From DATFVA01 sp963774455 (GTDB lineage: Bacteria; Bacteroidota; Ignavibacteria; Ignavibacteriales; Ignavibacteriaceae), in NCBI GenBank assembly GCA_963774455.1, contig CAVZFD010000003.1:124001-188000 (forward strand): a stretch of 64,000 nt of DNA, given 5' to 3'. Position numbers and translations under genes: made by a program. Below are positions 1 through 7,855 of this stretch, piece after piece. Below the pieces are notes generated by a model. It ran no database searches. It saw nothing but the letters and a program-made list of their open reading frames with translations, and was not told the DNA's origin. Every line of letters begins with the position of its first letter. The first letter of the stretch is position 1.

Positions 1-2
1 CA

Positions 3-161
3 TATAAAGCTGAGATATTTGAAATAAGTAAGGATAATTTACCTGCAAGTGAGGAGGGAAAAGTAGTTGAATTGACAAGAAGGCACAAGGAATATCTGGA
101 AAAATTTATCCGGGAACATCCCGAACAGTGGTTCTGGATGCATAAAAGATGGAAATATTAA
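3..161 (+). CDS. C-terminal end of a lysophospholipid/LPS acyltransferase (LpxL/HtrB-like), partial
   Basis: An open frame enters from the left edge and ends at TAA 159-161, giving the last 52 residues of a protein. The ending, HPEQWFWMHKRWK, is the characteristic C-terminus of LpxL/HtrB-type lipid A acyltransferases, which transfer secondary acyl chains to lipid A at the inner membrane. The catalytic HX4D part lies outside the window. The stop shares one base with the ATG of the next gene (TAATG), so the two are probably translationally coupled, which fits a lipopolysaccharide context. The identification rests on a short tail motif only. Confidence 0.7.
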   Translation, partial: YKAEIFEISKDNLPASEEGKVVELTRRHKEYLEKFIREHPEQWFWMHKRWKY

Positions 162-1180
162 TGGAAAAGTATCTTGTCATACAAACGGCATTTATAGGAG
201 ATGCAATACTTTCACTGCCGATGATTCAGAAACTCAGGGAACTAAATCCCGAAAGTTCAATAGATGTAATCGCCATCCCTGCAACAGCTATAATTTTCAG
301 TCTTTCACCTGCAGTGAACCATGTCCATATTTTTGATAAAAGGGGCAAGCATAAAAACCTGCTGAGTTTACATAAGTTCGGCAAATTCATTAAGCAGAAT
401 AACTATTCCAGAATTTATGCTCCTCACAGGTCTCTTCGGACGTCACTTCTTGTTATGTTATCCGGAGTCCGTGAAACTTACGGCTTTAATGTCAACAGTC
501 TGCCGCATATTTATAAGTACCTAGCAGGTTATGAAAAAGCTTCTCACGAGGTTGAGCGGAATTTGCGTTTAATCCAATTTCCGGTCGATGGAGACAACTG
601 GAGGATTTTGCCAAAAGTAAATATTCCTTCCCAGGCTGTGAGCAAAGTAAATAATTATCTTAGCGAATTCGGAGAAGAGAAGAAGTTTGCCGCTGTAGCG
701 CCGGGTAGTGTTTGGAAAACTAAAATATATCCCTCCGAATATATGGAGGAAATAATCCGGTTTTTATCCGGCGAATATGAACAGGTATTTATTATAGGGG
801 GTGAGAGCGATAATGAAATTTGCAGCAGTTTTGCGGATAAACAAAAGGGGAATGTAATCTCAGTGGCAGGGAATTTTAATCTTGCCGAGAGTATAGCTTT
901 GCTGGGACAAATGAAAATACTTATTTCGAACGATTCCGCCCCTGCTCACCTGGGAATGTGCGCTGACATACCTGTTCTGATGCTTTACTGCTCAACAGTA
1001 CCTGATTTTGGTTTTTATCCTTATAACAAAAAAAGTTATTTTTTATCGTTTGATGATTTATTTTGCAAACCCTGCGGGATTCATGGCTTTGATGAATGTC
1101 CTCTCGGCAGCTTCGTCTGCGGCTATAATTTGAAACCTGAAACCGTAATTGAAAAAATAAAGGAAATGATGAATGGCTGA
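161..1180 (+). CDS. Glycosyltransferase family 9 (ADP-heptose:LPS heptosyltransferase-like)
   Basis: A 339-residue protein if started at ATG 161, which overlaps the previous stop; an in-frame ATG at 149 exists but would add only four residues. The N-terminus LVIQTAFIGDAILSLPM and the C-terminal NDSAPAHLGMCADIPVL are the two signature regions of GT9 enzymes, with the VAPGSVWKTK segment opening the nucleotide-sugar-binding half. Members such as WaaC/WaaF add heptose to the inner core of LPS from ADP-heptose on the cytoplasmic face. The upstream lipid A acyltransferase tail supports a role in lipopolysaccharide assembly. The exact sugar and acceptor cannot be told from sequence. Confidence 0.85.
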   Translation: MEKYLVIQTAFIGDAILSLPMIQKLRELNPESSIDVIAIPATAIIFSLSPAVNHVHIFDKRGKHKNLLSLHKFGKFIKQNNYSRIYAPHRSLRTSLLVMLSGVRETYGFNVNSLPHIYKYLAGYEKASHEVERNLRLIQFPVDGDNWRILPKVNIPSQAVSKVNNYLSEFGEEKKFAAVAPGSVWKTKIYPSEYMEEIIRFLSGEYEQVFIIGGESDNEICSSFADKQKGNVISVAGNFNLAESIALLGQMKILISNDSAPAHLGMCADIPVLMLYCSTVPDFGFYPYNKKSYFLSFDDLFCKPCGIHGFDECPLGSFVCGYNLKPETVIEKIKEMMNG

Positions 1181-1805
1181 GACAAAGTCCTCCGAAATGA
1201 TAAATATCGATAAAAAACTTGATACGGCAATTATTAAGGCAAAGAAATTTTATCTTGAAGGTACAGTTTTCATATATCCTACTGATACAATATATGGGTT
1301 CGGAGCTAATCCGTTCAATGAAGATGCAGTAAAAAAGATCGATACTATAAAAGGCAGGAGAGATTCAAAACCATATATACTGCTTATAGACGGTATCGAT
1401 ACTCTTGTAAAATATGTGGAAATAAAAAATGAAAAACACCTTGACTTTCTCCTTGCTATATGGCCAAACCCCGTTTCAGTTATTCTGAATTTAAACAGCA
1501 GGACCAGGAGCATTTTAAATCAAAAAACTGCAGCATTCCGTATTCCCAACCACAGGTTCTGTCTCAAACTTCTCCAGCAGATAAAAATGCCCCTCATCTC
1601 AACCAGCGTGAACAGAAGCGATGAAGAGCCGCTGACTGAAATAAGCATGATCAAAGATTTATTCAGCTCGGAAGTCGATGCTATTTTTTATTGTGATAAG
1701 AAATCCTTTATAACTGCATCAACCCTGATTGATTTGAGTGATTCCAATCCTTTACTCATAAGGGAAGGGAAGATAAAATTCGAGGATTTGCTTGATAAGT
1801 TCTAA
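1173..1805 (+). CDS. L-threonylcarbamoyladenylate synthase (Sua5/YrdC/YwlC family)
   Basis: A 210-residue YrdC-domain protein overlapping the previous gene by 8 nt. The segment VFIYPTDTIYGFGANPF near residues 32-48, the KGRRDSKP motif and the STSVNRSDEEP segment are the conserved parts of the family. These enzymes make threonylcarbamoyl-AMP from threonine, bicarbonate and ATP for the t6A37 modification of ANN-decoding tRNAs. The length matches the short YrdC form; there is no C-terminal Sua5 extension. It is a cytoplasmic housekeeping function placed in an otherwise envelope-related run. Confidence 0.88.
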   Translation: MAETKSSEMINIDKKLDTAIIKAKKFYLEGTVFIYPTDTIYGFGANPFNEDAVKKIDTIKGRRDSKPYILLIDGIDTLVKYVEIKNEKHLDFLLAIWPNPVSVILNLNSRTRSILNQKTAAFRIPNHRFCLKLLQQIKMPLISTSVNRSDEEPLTEISMIKDLFSSEVDAIFYCDKKSFITASTLIDLSDSNPLLIREGKIKFEDLLDKF

Positions 1806-1813
1806 AGTCTAAA

Positions 1814-3697
1814 ATGTCAGCGAAAAAAAAGAAAATTAAAAAAGAAACAGAAAAGTCCGTTTCAAGACCGAAGCTTTTTTCTAATGAGGAATATAAATAT
1901 CTGCCGATAATTGTCCTGGCCGGATTTATACTACGCTTTATATATGTTATCGAAACCCAGGGGTCTCCCTTCTTTCAGAATCTTTTTTCCGATTCAGGGA
2001 TATATTATGATCTTGCCCTGAAAATCAGCGGCGGAAACTGGATCGGCAGCCAGGTTTTTTTCATGTCGCCGGGGTATCCTTATTTCCTGGCTATTATCTT
2101 CACCATTTTGGGAAAATCAATTCTTGCTGTCAGATTAATCCAGGTCTTGCTAAACAGCATAAACATAGTTCTTATTTATCTCACTGCCCGAAACCTGCAT
2201 TCTGAAAAAGCCGGATACGCTTCAGCAATTATCGCTGCCGTTTTTTCTCCCTTTATTTTTTATTCCGGCGCTATATTGCTGGAAATAGTACAGACATTCA
2301 TACTTTCTTTTTTCCTTCTTATCATTACAAAAAGAAATTTATCGGAGCATAACCGTAACTGGTTTTGGGCAGGTATATTGCTTGGTATTGCTGCAATCTT
2401 CAGGGCAAATGTACTGCTTTTATTTCCGGTAATGTTTATCTGGTTTTTAATCAGAGCATTAAAAACTGAAAACAAACGGAAAATCATATACAGGGGTCTG
2501 ATGTATTTTTCCGCAGGATGTCTTATCCCTGTTTTTCTGGTGACCGTAAGAAATTATATAGTCGGAGATGATTTCGTAATAATCTCCTCAAATGGCGGGA
2601 TTAACTATTATCTTGGAAATAATGAAAAGTCACTTGGCATCTATAAGACACCTGAAGACTTTGATTTTTTTAATGATCTGTCAGGAAGAAAATATGCTGA
2701 ACAAATTTCAGGAGAATCTTTTTCACCGTCAGAAGCCTCTGCTTTCTGGTTTCATAAATCTTTGAACTATATAACTGAACACCCTGTCGATTGGCTAAAA
2801 TTGACGGGGAAAAAGATATTATTTTTTTTTGATGACAATGAGAACCCGCAGTCGGCTATCATGGATCCATCCTTTTTTGCCGAAAATTATTCCTTCATTC
2901 TTAGTCTCCCCCTGCCTGGATTTTTCTTTGTTTTCATGATATCTGTTTTCGGATTTATACTGACCTTTAACAGGCGAAGAGAGTACATTTTGGTTTATCT
3001 CTTCATTATCACTTACATTATCGCAACTATATTATTCTTTATTACCGGAAGATTCCGTGTAGCCGCTTCACCTGTATTTATCACATTTGCAGGGATAGGT
3101 ATTATTGAAGTTTATAGCTTGATCAAATCAAATCTATACAAAAGACTCATTGTTCCTGCAGCTGCGGCAGGTTTAATAGCAGCTGCAGTGATAACGATAA
3201 TTCCCCGATATAATTTCAGTAACTATGACGCATATATTGATCTGGGAAATTCATTTTTTGAAAAGCATAACTATGATGAGGCCCTATTAAATTTTAAAAA
3301 AGCCGTATCACTTAAAGCTGATGCTAATAGCTTTGTACTTGTAGGGAATACATACGCCGCCAAAAATGAATTTAAACAGGCCCTTGATTCGTACTATCAA
3401 GCGATCAACAACAATCCTGACTATTACCTGGCCTGGTTCAATATGGGAATTGCATATACACAGATTAGAAACCTGGACCAGGCTGGGCAGGCTTTTGCGA
3501 AAACAATTAAGCTGAAGCCTGAATTTGCAGATGCATATCGTAATCTGGCAATTATAGATTATATTAAAGAGGACTATAAATCTTCACTCTACAATTTTGA
3601 AAAATTTTTATCACTTACCGAAGATGAACAGGCAAAGAAAACAGTCCGGCAGGATATCAGTGAACTGAAACGCAGAATAAATAACGAAACTAAATAA
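1814..3697 (+). CDS. GT39/PMT-like integral membrane glycosyltransferase with C-terminal TPR domain
   Basis: A 627-residue protein. After a lysine-rich cytoplasmic N-terminus (about 1-28) come roughly ten hydrophobic segments to about residue 465. The first lumenal loop contains SDSGIYYDLALKI and GNWIGSQVFFMSPGYPY, the acidic and MSPGYP pattern typical of ArnT/PMT-like glycosyltransferases that use lipid-linked sugars. Residues about 475-620 hold three to four TPR units with the usual alternating A/Y/G pattern (for example YYLAWFNMGIAYTQI). The architecture is common in Bacteroidota and relatives; it probably glycosylates a protein or lipid on the periplasmic side. Donor and acceptor are unknown. 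Confidence 0.75.
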   Translation: MSAKKKKIKKETEKSVSRPKLFSNEEYKYLPIIVLAGFILRFIYVIETQGSPFFQNLFSDSGIYYDLALKISGGNWIGSQVFFMSPGYPYFLAIIFTILGKSILAVRLIQVLLNSINIVLIYLTARNLHSEKAGYASAIIAAVFSPFIFYSGAILLEIVQTFILSFFLLIITKRNLSEHNRNWFWAGILLGIAAIFRANVLLLFPVMFIWFLIRALKTENKRKIIYRGLMYFSAGCLIPVFLVTVRNYIVGDDFVIISSNGGINYYLGNNEKSLGIYKTPEDFDFFNDLSGRKYAEQISGESFSPSEASAFWFHKSLNYITEHPVDWLKLTGKKILFFFDDNENPQSAIMDPSFFAENYSFILSLPLPGFFFVFMISVFGFILTFNRRREYILVYLFIITYIIATILFFITGRFRVAASPVFITFAGIGIIEVYSLIKSNLYKRLIVPAAAAGLIAAAVITIIPRYNFSNYDAYIDLGNSFFEKHNYDEALLNFKKAVSLKADANSFVLVGNTYAAKNEFKQALDSYYQAINNNPDYYLAWFNMGIAYTQIRNLDQAGQAFAKTIKLKPEFADAYRNLAIIDYIKEDYKSSLYNFEKFLSLTEDEQAKKTVRQDISELKRRINNETK

Positions 3698-3699
3698 TT

Positions 3700-4554
3700 A
3701 TGAACGTAAAAGAAAAAGCAGGAAGGATATTAGATTCCGTAAAGAATTTAAAAGGCCTCTCAATAATAATTCTTCCTGATTTCGGAAAATCGGATACGCG
3801 GACATATAAATTGGGAGTAAACCAGGCAGCAGGTATCCTTGCTTTGTATACTGCCATTTTTGTCGTTCTGGGCTTCCTCTTGCTGGGCTTAACTCCCCTG
3901 AGAGATGTTATTTTTCCGGGAAGCGGTTTATCCAAACCTGAGATCTTAAAAATTAATGAACTTAACAACAGGTTAAACCAGGTTACCAGAGAGTTGGAAC
4001 ATCTTAAAAGCACGAATGAAAAACTCAGGTATGCTATCGAACTTGGAGATTCAACTTTGCTTAAATCGTCGAAAGAAAATAAAGATTCCGTCAAAGTACG
4101 GCGAAAGAAAAACCCGTATGGCGGAAATATTTTCGCTATCTTAAGTGAGCTCTTTCAGGGGGGGCAAGAAAAACAGGAGAAAAACTATTATTTCAGCAAA
4201 CCAACTGATAGTTTCATTAGCAGGGGATTTGATCCTGATAAAGGACATATGGGCATTGATTTTGTAGTAAAGACGGGAACCCCGGTTTATGCCGCATCCA
4301 ATGGCTACGTGATTTTTGCTGATTACACAACAAAGGACGGATATATGGTGATTCTGAACCATAATAATGGTTATATTACAGTATATAAACATTGCTCCGT
4401 CTTACTAAAACGCGCCAGAGAAACTGTTCTTCAGGGTGAGACAATTGCACTCAGCGGTAATACCGGCGAGATATCCACAGGTCCTCACCTGCATTTTGAG
4501 GTTTGGAAAGATGGCGAACCAATAGATCCTAAAACGGTTTTAATAAAATATTAA
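3700..4554 (+). CDS. M23 family metallopeptidase (membrane-anchored LytM-type murein endopeptidase)
   Basis: A 284-residue protein starting 2 nt after the preceding stop. One membrane segment (about 45-66) is followed by a predicted coiled coil (about 83-118) and a LytM/M23 domain (about 165-280). Zinc ligands are visible as H183xxxD187 (GHMGIDFV) and H263/H265 in GPHLHFE. Family members cleave peptide cross-links in peptidoglycan or, if degenerate, activate amidases; here the ligands look intact, so catalysis is likely. Immediately downstream lies bactofilin. M23-bactofilin pairs are a recurrent arrangement linked to cell shape, so this pair probably works together in wall remodelling. Confidence 0.88.
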   Translation: MNVKEKAGRILDSVKNLKGLSIIILPDFGKSDTRTYKLGVNQAAGILALYTAIFVVLGFLLLGLTPLRDVIFPGSGLSKPEILKINELNNRLNQVTRELEHLKSTNEKLRYAIELGDSTLLKSSKENKDSVKVRRKKNPYGGNIFAILSELFQGGQEKQEKNYYFSKPTDSFISRGFDPDKGHMGIDFVVKTGTPVYAASNGYVIFADYTTKDGYMVILNHNNGYITVYKHCSVLLKRARETVLQGETIALSGNTGEISTGPHLHFEVWKDGEPIDPKTVLIKY

Positions 4555-4566
4555 AGGAGAACTGCT

Positions 4567-4974
4567 TTGAAACAACGAAACATGAATGAAGGAAAGGATG
4601 AAGTGACAATCATAAGCGCCGGGGTTGTAATTGAGGGGAAACTTATTAGCAATGGCAACGTACGCGTGGATGGTTCCGTAAATGGTGATATTTCAGCTAA
4701 CGGAAACGTTACAGTCGGAGAGAATGGCGATGTTAGCGGTGAAATCTATGCCGAAGCCATTATTGTCGGGGGAAAAGTAACCGGAACAGTAAAATCCAGA
4801 GATAAATTAACACTGGAGGCAAAAGCTGTATTAAAAGGCGACATTCTTACAAAGATTCTGGTCGTTGAGGCAGGGGCCCAGTTCGACGGACAGAGTAAGA
4901 TGAATGAGAAAGAAATTGCCAAACAGCCTCAGCTGCCGATACCAACACCATTAGGAAATGAAAAACCAAAATGA
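4567..4974 (+). CDS. Bactofilin (polymer-forming cytoskeletal protein)
   Basis: A 135-residue protein with a TTG start, supported by AAAGGAGA at 4553-4560, six bases upstream. The central region (about 15-110) consists of short, glycine-punctuated beta-helix rungs (VEGKLISNGNVRVDGSVNGD and similar), the hallmark of the DUF583/bactofilin fold, flanked by disordered tails. Bactofilins polymerise without nucleotide into membrane-associated filaments that position wall enzymes. The upstream M23 peptidase is the expected partner. The gene end overlaps the start of the ATPase accessory gene by 17 nt, so shape and ATPase genes may share a transcript. Confidence 0.9.
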   Translation: MKQRNMNEGKDEVTIISAGVVIEGKLISNGNVRVDGSVNGDISANGNVTVGENGDVSGEIYAEAIIVGGKVTGTVKSRDKLTLEAKAVLKGDILTKILVVEAGAQFDGQSKMNEKEIAKQPQLPIPTPLGNEKPK

Positions 4975-5191
4975 AAATGAAGACGGCCGCAGTAATTTTG
5001 CCGTAAACTACGGGCCCTACCTCGGCCTGGGTCTTCAGCTGGCTGTCACCGTCATAGTAATGGTATTCCTGGGCATTTGGCTGGATGGTAAATTCAATAC
5101 CAGTCCCTGGCTCACAGTAACATTTTCCTTCCTGGGAATCGCTGCATCTCTTTACAGTTTCATAAAGACAGTTTTGAAGTCGGATAAATGA
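4958..5191 (+). CDS. atpZ: AtpZ/AtpI-like F0F1-ATPase accessory membrane protein
   Basis: A 77-residue protein with two predicted transmembrane helices and the pattern YGPYLGLGLQLA...GIWLD...SPWLT typical of the ATPase_gene1 (AtpZ/AtpI) family. Related proteins assist Mg2+ entry or c-ring assembly for ATP synthase. It overlaps the bactofilin gene by 17 nt and the next gene by 4 nt, and heads the ATPase cluster, as expected for this family. Not a catalytic subunit. Confidence 0.8.
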   Translation: MKNQNENEDGRSNFAVNYGPYLGLGLQLAVTVIVMVFLGIWLDGKFNTSPWLTVTFSFLGIAASLYSFIKTVLKSDK

Positions 5192-5565
5192 CAAAAAGCG
5201 GCCGTACGGTACTTTTTGTGACGGCAGGCAGTCTGGTTATTCCTTCAGGAATGCTTTTAATATTCATTTTTGGTCTTTTCAGCCTTAATATTTTTACTGC
5301 ATGGGTAATCGGATGGGGGGTTGTTTTTATCGGTTTTGTATATGAATTGTTGCTTGTTAAGAGAGGTTTGGTAAGGACCGATAAGTCATTTATACGCAAT
5401 ACCTTAGGGGCAATGTCGGTTAGATTATTCAGCACCGCGATTATGGTTTTTATTTGCCTCGTTTTCTTGGAATTAAATCAGAATAATTTTATATTTTCAA
5501 TCCTCATTTTTTATTTTTTTTATTTAATCATTGAAATTATTTACCTGAATTTAAGAAGTTACTAA
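5188..5565 (+). CDS. Small membrane protein in the atpI position of the ATPase cluster
   Basis: A 125-residue, almost wholly hydrophobic protein with about four predicted transmembrane helices, starting within an ATGA overlap with the AtpZ-like gene. No motif is diagnostic. Its place directly before atpB is that of the subunit I/UncI-type protein in many atp operons, so an assembly role for the F0 sector is a reasonable inference. Primary sequence similarity to classical AtpI was not obvious by eye. Confidence 0.55.
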   Translation: MTKSGRTVLFVTAGSLVIPSGMLLIFIFGLFSLNIFTAWVIGWGVVFIGFVYELLLVKRGLVRTDKSFIRNTLGAMSVRLFSTAIMVFICLVFLELNQNNFIFSILIFYFFYLIIEIIYLNLRSY

Positions 5566-5573
5566 TCCAGTTT

Positions 5574-6416
5574 ATGTACTATACTCCTATTGATACATTA
5601 AATGCCGCGGATACCTTAAAACAGGCCGGGGGAAGCGACAGCGGGTGGATACTTCATCATGTAATGGACTCCCATACCCTGGATTTTCAGCCATTTTTCT
5701 CTATTCAACTCCCTCACCTGGAGCTATTCGGTATTGATATTTCAATAACCAAGTACATATTCTTTATGTGGCTGGTTGCTCTGATTTTATTTGTAGTGCT
5801 TTATACAGCTTCACGGAAGTACAAAAGTTCTTTAATCCCGAAAGGTATATCCAACCTTGTGGAAATAACAGTACTTTTTGTGCGGGATGAAATAGTTAAG
5901 CCAACTATCGGAAAGGGATACGAAAGGTTCCTTCCTTATCTGCTGACGGTATTTTTCTTTATTTTACTGAGCAACTTCTTTGGACTTATACCTTATGCGG
6001 TGACAATTACAGGCAACATCGCTGTTACTGCTGCCCTGGCAGCAATATCATTCATTGCTATTCAACTGGGCGGAATTAAAAGTCATGGAGCATGGGGTTA
6101 CTTTAAAGGACTTATACCCTCAGGGATGCCGCCATGGATCCTGATCATACTTATCCCGCTTGAGATCCTGGGATTATTTACAAAACCTTTTGCACTCTGT
6201 ATACGTCTTTTTGCAAATATGATAGCAGGACACGTGGTGATTCTTTCGCTGCTTGGCTTGATTTTTATTCTGCAGACGGCCTTTGTGGCTCCTGTTTCGA
6301 TAGCATTTGCAATTTTTATTTACCTGCTTGAATTACTGGTTGCTTTAATTCAGGCATATATATTTACAATACTCACATCCTTGTTTATAGGGATGGCTGT
6401 TCACCAGGAACATTAA
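5574..6416 (+). CDS. atpB: F0F1 ATP synthase subunit a
   Basis: A 280-residue polytopic protein. The segment ALCIRLFANMIAGHVV carries the invariant arginine (R211 here) that faces the c-ring carboxylate during proton passage. Additional conserved parts are FGLIPYAVT in the middle and ELLVALIQAYIFTILTSLFI near the end, the latter with the conserved glutamine. Together with the c-ring it forms the proton half-channels of the inner-membrane F0 sector. Length is normal, with a somewhat extended hydrophilic N-terminus. It sits before atpE as in most bacteria. Confidence 0.95.
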   Translation: MYYTPIDTLNAADTLKQAGGSDSGWILHHVMDSHTLDFQPFFSIQLPHLELFGIDISITKYIFFMWLVALILFVVLYTASRKYKSSLIPKGISNLVEITVLFVRDEIVKPTIGKGYERFLPYLLTVFFFILLSNFFGLIPYAVTITGNIAVTAALAAISFIAIQLGGIKSHGAWGYFKGLIPSGMPPWILIILIPLEILGLFTKPFALCIRLFANMIAGHVVILSLLGLIFILQTAFVAPVSIAFAIFIYLLELLVALIQAYIFTILTSLFIGMAVHQEH

Positions 6417-6456
6417 TTAGTCTATTTATTTACTTTAACAATCAGGAGAATTTAAT

Positions 6457-6678
6457 ATGGATTTAGCATGGTTAGGCGCAGGAATCGGCGCCGGTATAGC
6501 TGTAATTGGTGCTGGATTAGGTATCGGTAAACTTGCTGGTTCTGCCCTGGAAGCTATGGGAAGACAGCCCGAAGCCGCAGGTGCCATAAGAACTGCAATG
6601 ATTATCGCTGCAGCACTTATTGAAGGTATCGCCTTCTTTGCTCTTGTTATCTGTATTCTATTAGCTGTTAAAGCTTAA
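6457..6678 (+). CDS. atpE: F0F1 ATP synthase subunit c
   Basis: A 73-residue hairpin of two transmembrane helices joined by the polar loop RQPEA (residues 37-41). Helix 1 is glycine-rich (GAGLGIGK). The ion-binding carboxylate is E56 in ALIEGIAFF. Residues that make the Na+ site in Ilyobacter-type c subunits (the Gln in helix 1 and the Ser/Thr right after the Glu) are Ile and Gly here, so the ring is probably proton-coupled. A ribosome binding site AGGAG lies at about 6443-6447, upstream of ATG 6457. Confidence 0.95.
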   Translation: MDLAWLGAGIGAGIAVIGAGLGIGKLAGSALEAMGRQPEAAGAIRTAMIIAAALIEGIAFFALVICILLAVKA

Positions 6679-6727
6679 GTTAAAAATCCGGGTAACCGGA
6701 AATTTCAATCAAATCAGGAATGAATAA

Positions 6728-7267
6728 ATGTTAACAGGATTCAGTTTATCAGTTCTTGCTCTTGCAGAGGAAAATGGTAGTCTGATAGATGTTAATCCCG
6801 GACTCATCTTCTGGACATTTGTAACCTTCGTTGTCCTCCTTATTGTTCTCAAGAAGGTTGCATGGAAGCCTATACTGGCTGCCCTCGATCAGAGAGAAGC
6901 TGCCATTAAGGAGTCTCTTGAGAAGGCTGAAAGGGCACGGGAGGAAGCTCAGAAGGTTCTGGATAAAAATCAGGCGAGCATTGCACAGGCTGAAGTAGAA
7001 TCAAAGAAGATAATCGATCAGAGTCGTGCTTATGCAGAGAAACTGAAGGATCAGATGATACGTGATAGCAAGGAGCAGGCAAAAAAGATTGTTGATGAAG
7101 CGGCTTCTGAAATTGAAAGAAAGAAAGAAGCAGCTTTAATTGAACTGAAGAACCAGGTGGCAGAAATTGCTATAAACGCTGCTGAGAAAATTCTCAGGGA
7201 AAACCTTGATAAGGAATCGAACAAAAAAATTGTCGATAAATATATAAGTGATATATCCAGGAATTAA
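6728..7267 (+). CDS. atpF: F0F1 ATP synthase subunit b
   Basis: A 179-residue protein with a single N-terminal membrane helix (about 28-47, preceded by NPGLIFWTFVTFVVLL) and a long charged alpha-helical stalk rich in Glu, Lys and Ala, as in the peripheral stator stalk. The helix-adjacent KKVAWKPILAALDQRE is the standard b-subunit junction. It starts about 50 nt after atpE and ends 2 nt before atpH, so it belongs to the same transcript. Confidence 0.94.
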   Translation: MLTGFSLSVLALAEENGSLIDVNPGLIFWTFVTFVVLLIVLKKVAWKPILAALDQREAAIKESLEKAERAREEAQKVLDKNQASIAQAEVESKKIIDQSRAYAEKLKDQMIRDSKEQAKKIVDEAASEIERKKEAALIELKNQVAEIAINAAEKILRENLDKESNKKIVDKYISDISRN

Positions 7268-7269
7268 GA

Positions 7270-7827
7270 ATGGCTGATTACAAGGTTTCGATGAGATATG
7301 CAACTTCACTGCTGGATCTGGCGGTGGAGAAAAATATGATGGATATAATATCCGGCGATATAGAACTCATTTTATCTGCGATGGAACATAGCAGGGAGCT
7401 TGCAAGAGCACTTGGAAATCCGGTCATCAAACCAGAGACTAAAATCGCTATTCTTGATGGAATCTTTAAATCGAAGGTGAATACTGAGACGATGCATTTT
7501 GTGAGATTTCTGGTTAAAAAAGGCAGGGAAAATCTGCTGCAGGAAATAACAGAAAAGTTCCTTGAACTTAGAGATGATAGAGCAGGAATAGTTAATGTAA
7601 ATGTCAGGACAGCATTTGAATTGACTGATTCCCAGACTAATGAACTGAAGAATAAAATAGAAAAAATGCTGAGTAAAAAAGCTCGTCTTAAAATTAAGAT
7701 AGACCCCGATATGGTGGGAGGATTCGTCGCCCAGGTTAATGATACGGTTTATGATGCATCTGTTAAACACCAATTGGAAACTTTAAAGCAGCAGCTCCTG
7801 AAAAGCGGCGCCGCTGCGTTAAATTAA
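7270..7827 (+). CDS. atpH: F0F1 ATP synthase subunit delta (OSCP)
   Basis: A 185-residue soluble protein with the OSCP pattern: N-terminal YKVSMRYATSLLDLAVEK and a C-terminal DPDMVGGFVAQVNDTVYDASVKHQL segment, which contains the conserved GG and D-x-S motifs. It links the b stalk to the top of the F1 hexamer and so acts as part of the stator. It lies between atpF and atpA with short spacers, the usual order. Confidence 0.94.
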   Translation: MADYKVSMRYATSLLDLAVEKNMMDIISGDIELILSAMEHSRELARALGNPVIKPETKIAILDGIFKSKVNTETMHFVRFLVKKGRENLLQEITEKFLELRDDRAGIVNVNVRTAFELTDSQTNELKNKIEKMLSKKARLKIKIDPDMVGGFVAQVNDTVYDASVKHQLETLKQQLLKSGAAALN

Positions 7828-7855
7828 TGTAGGAATTTTAAAAGGAACAATTAAA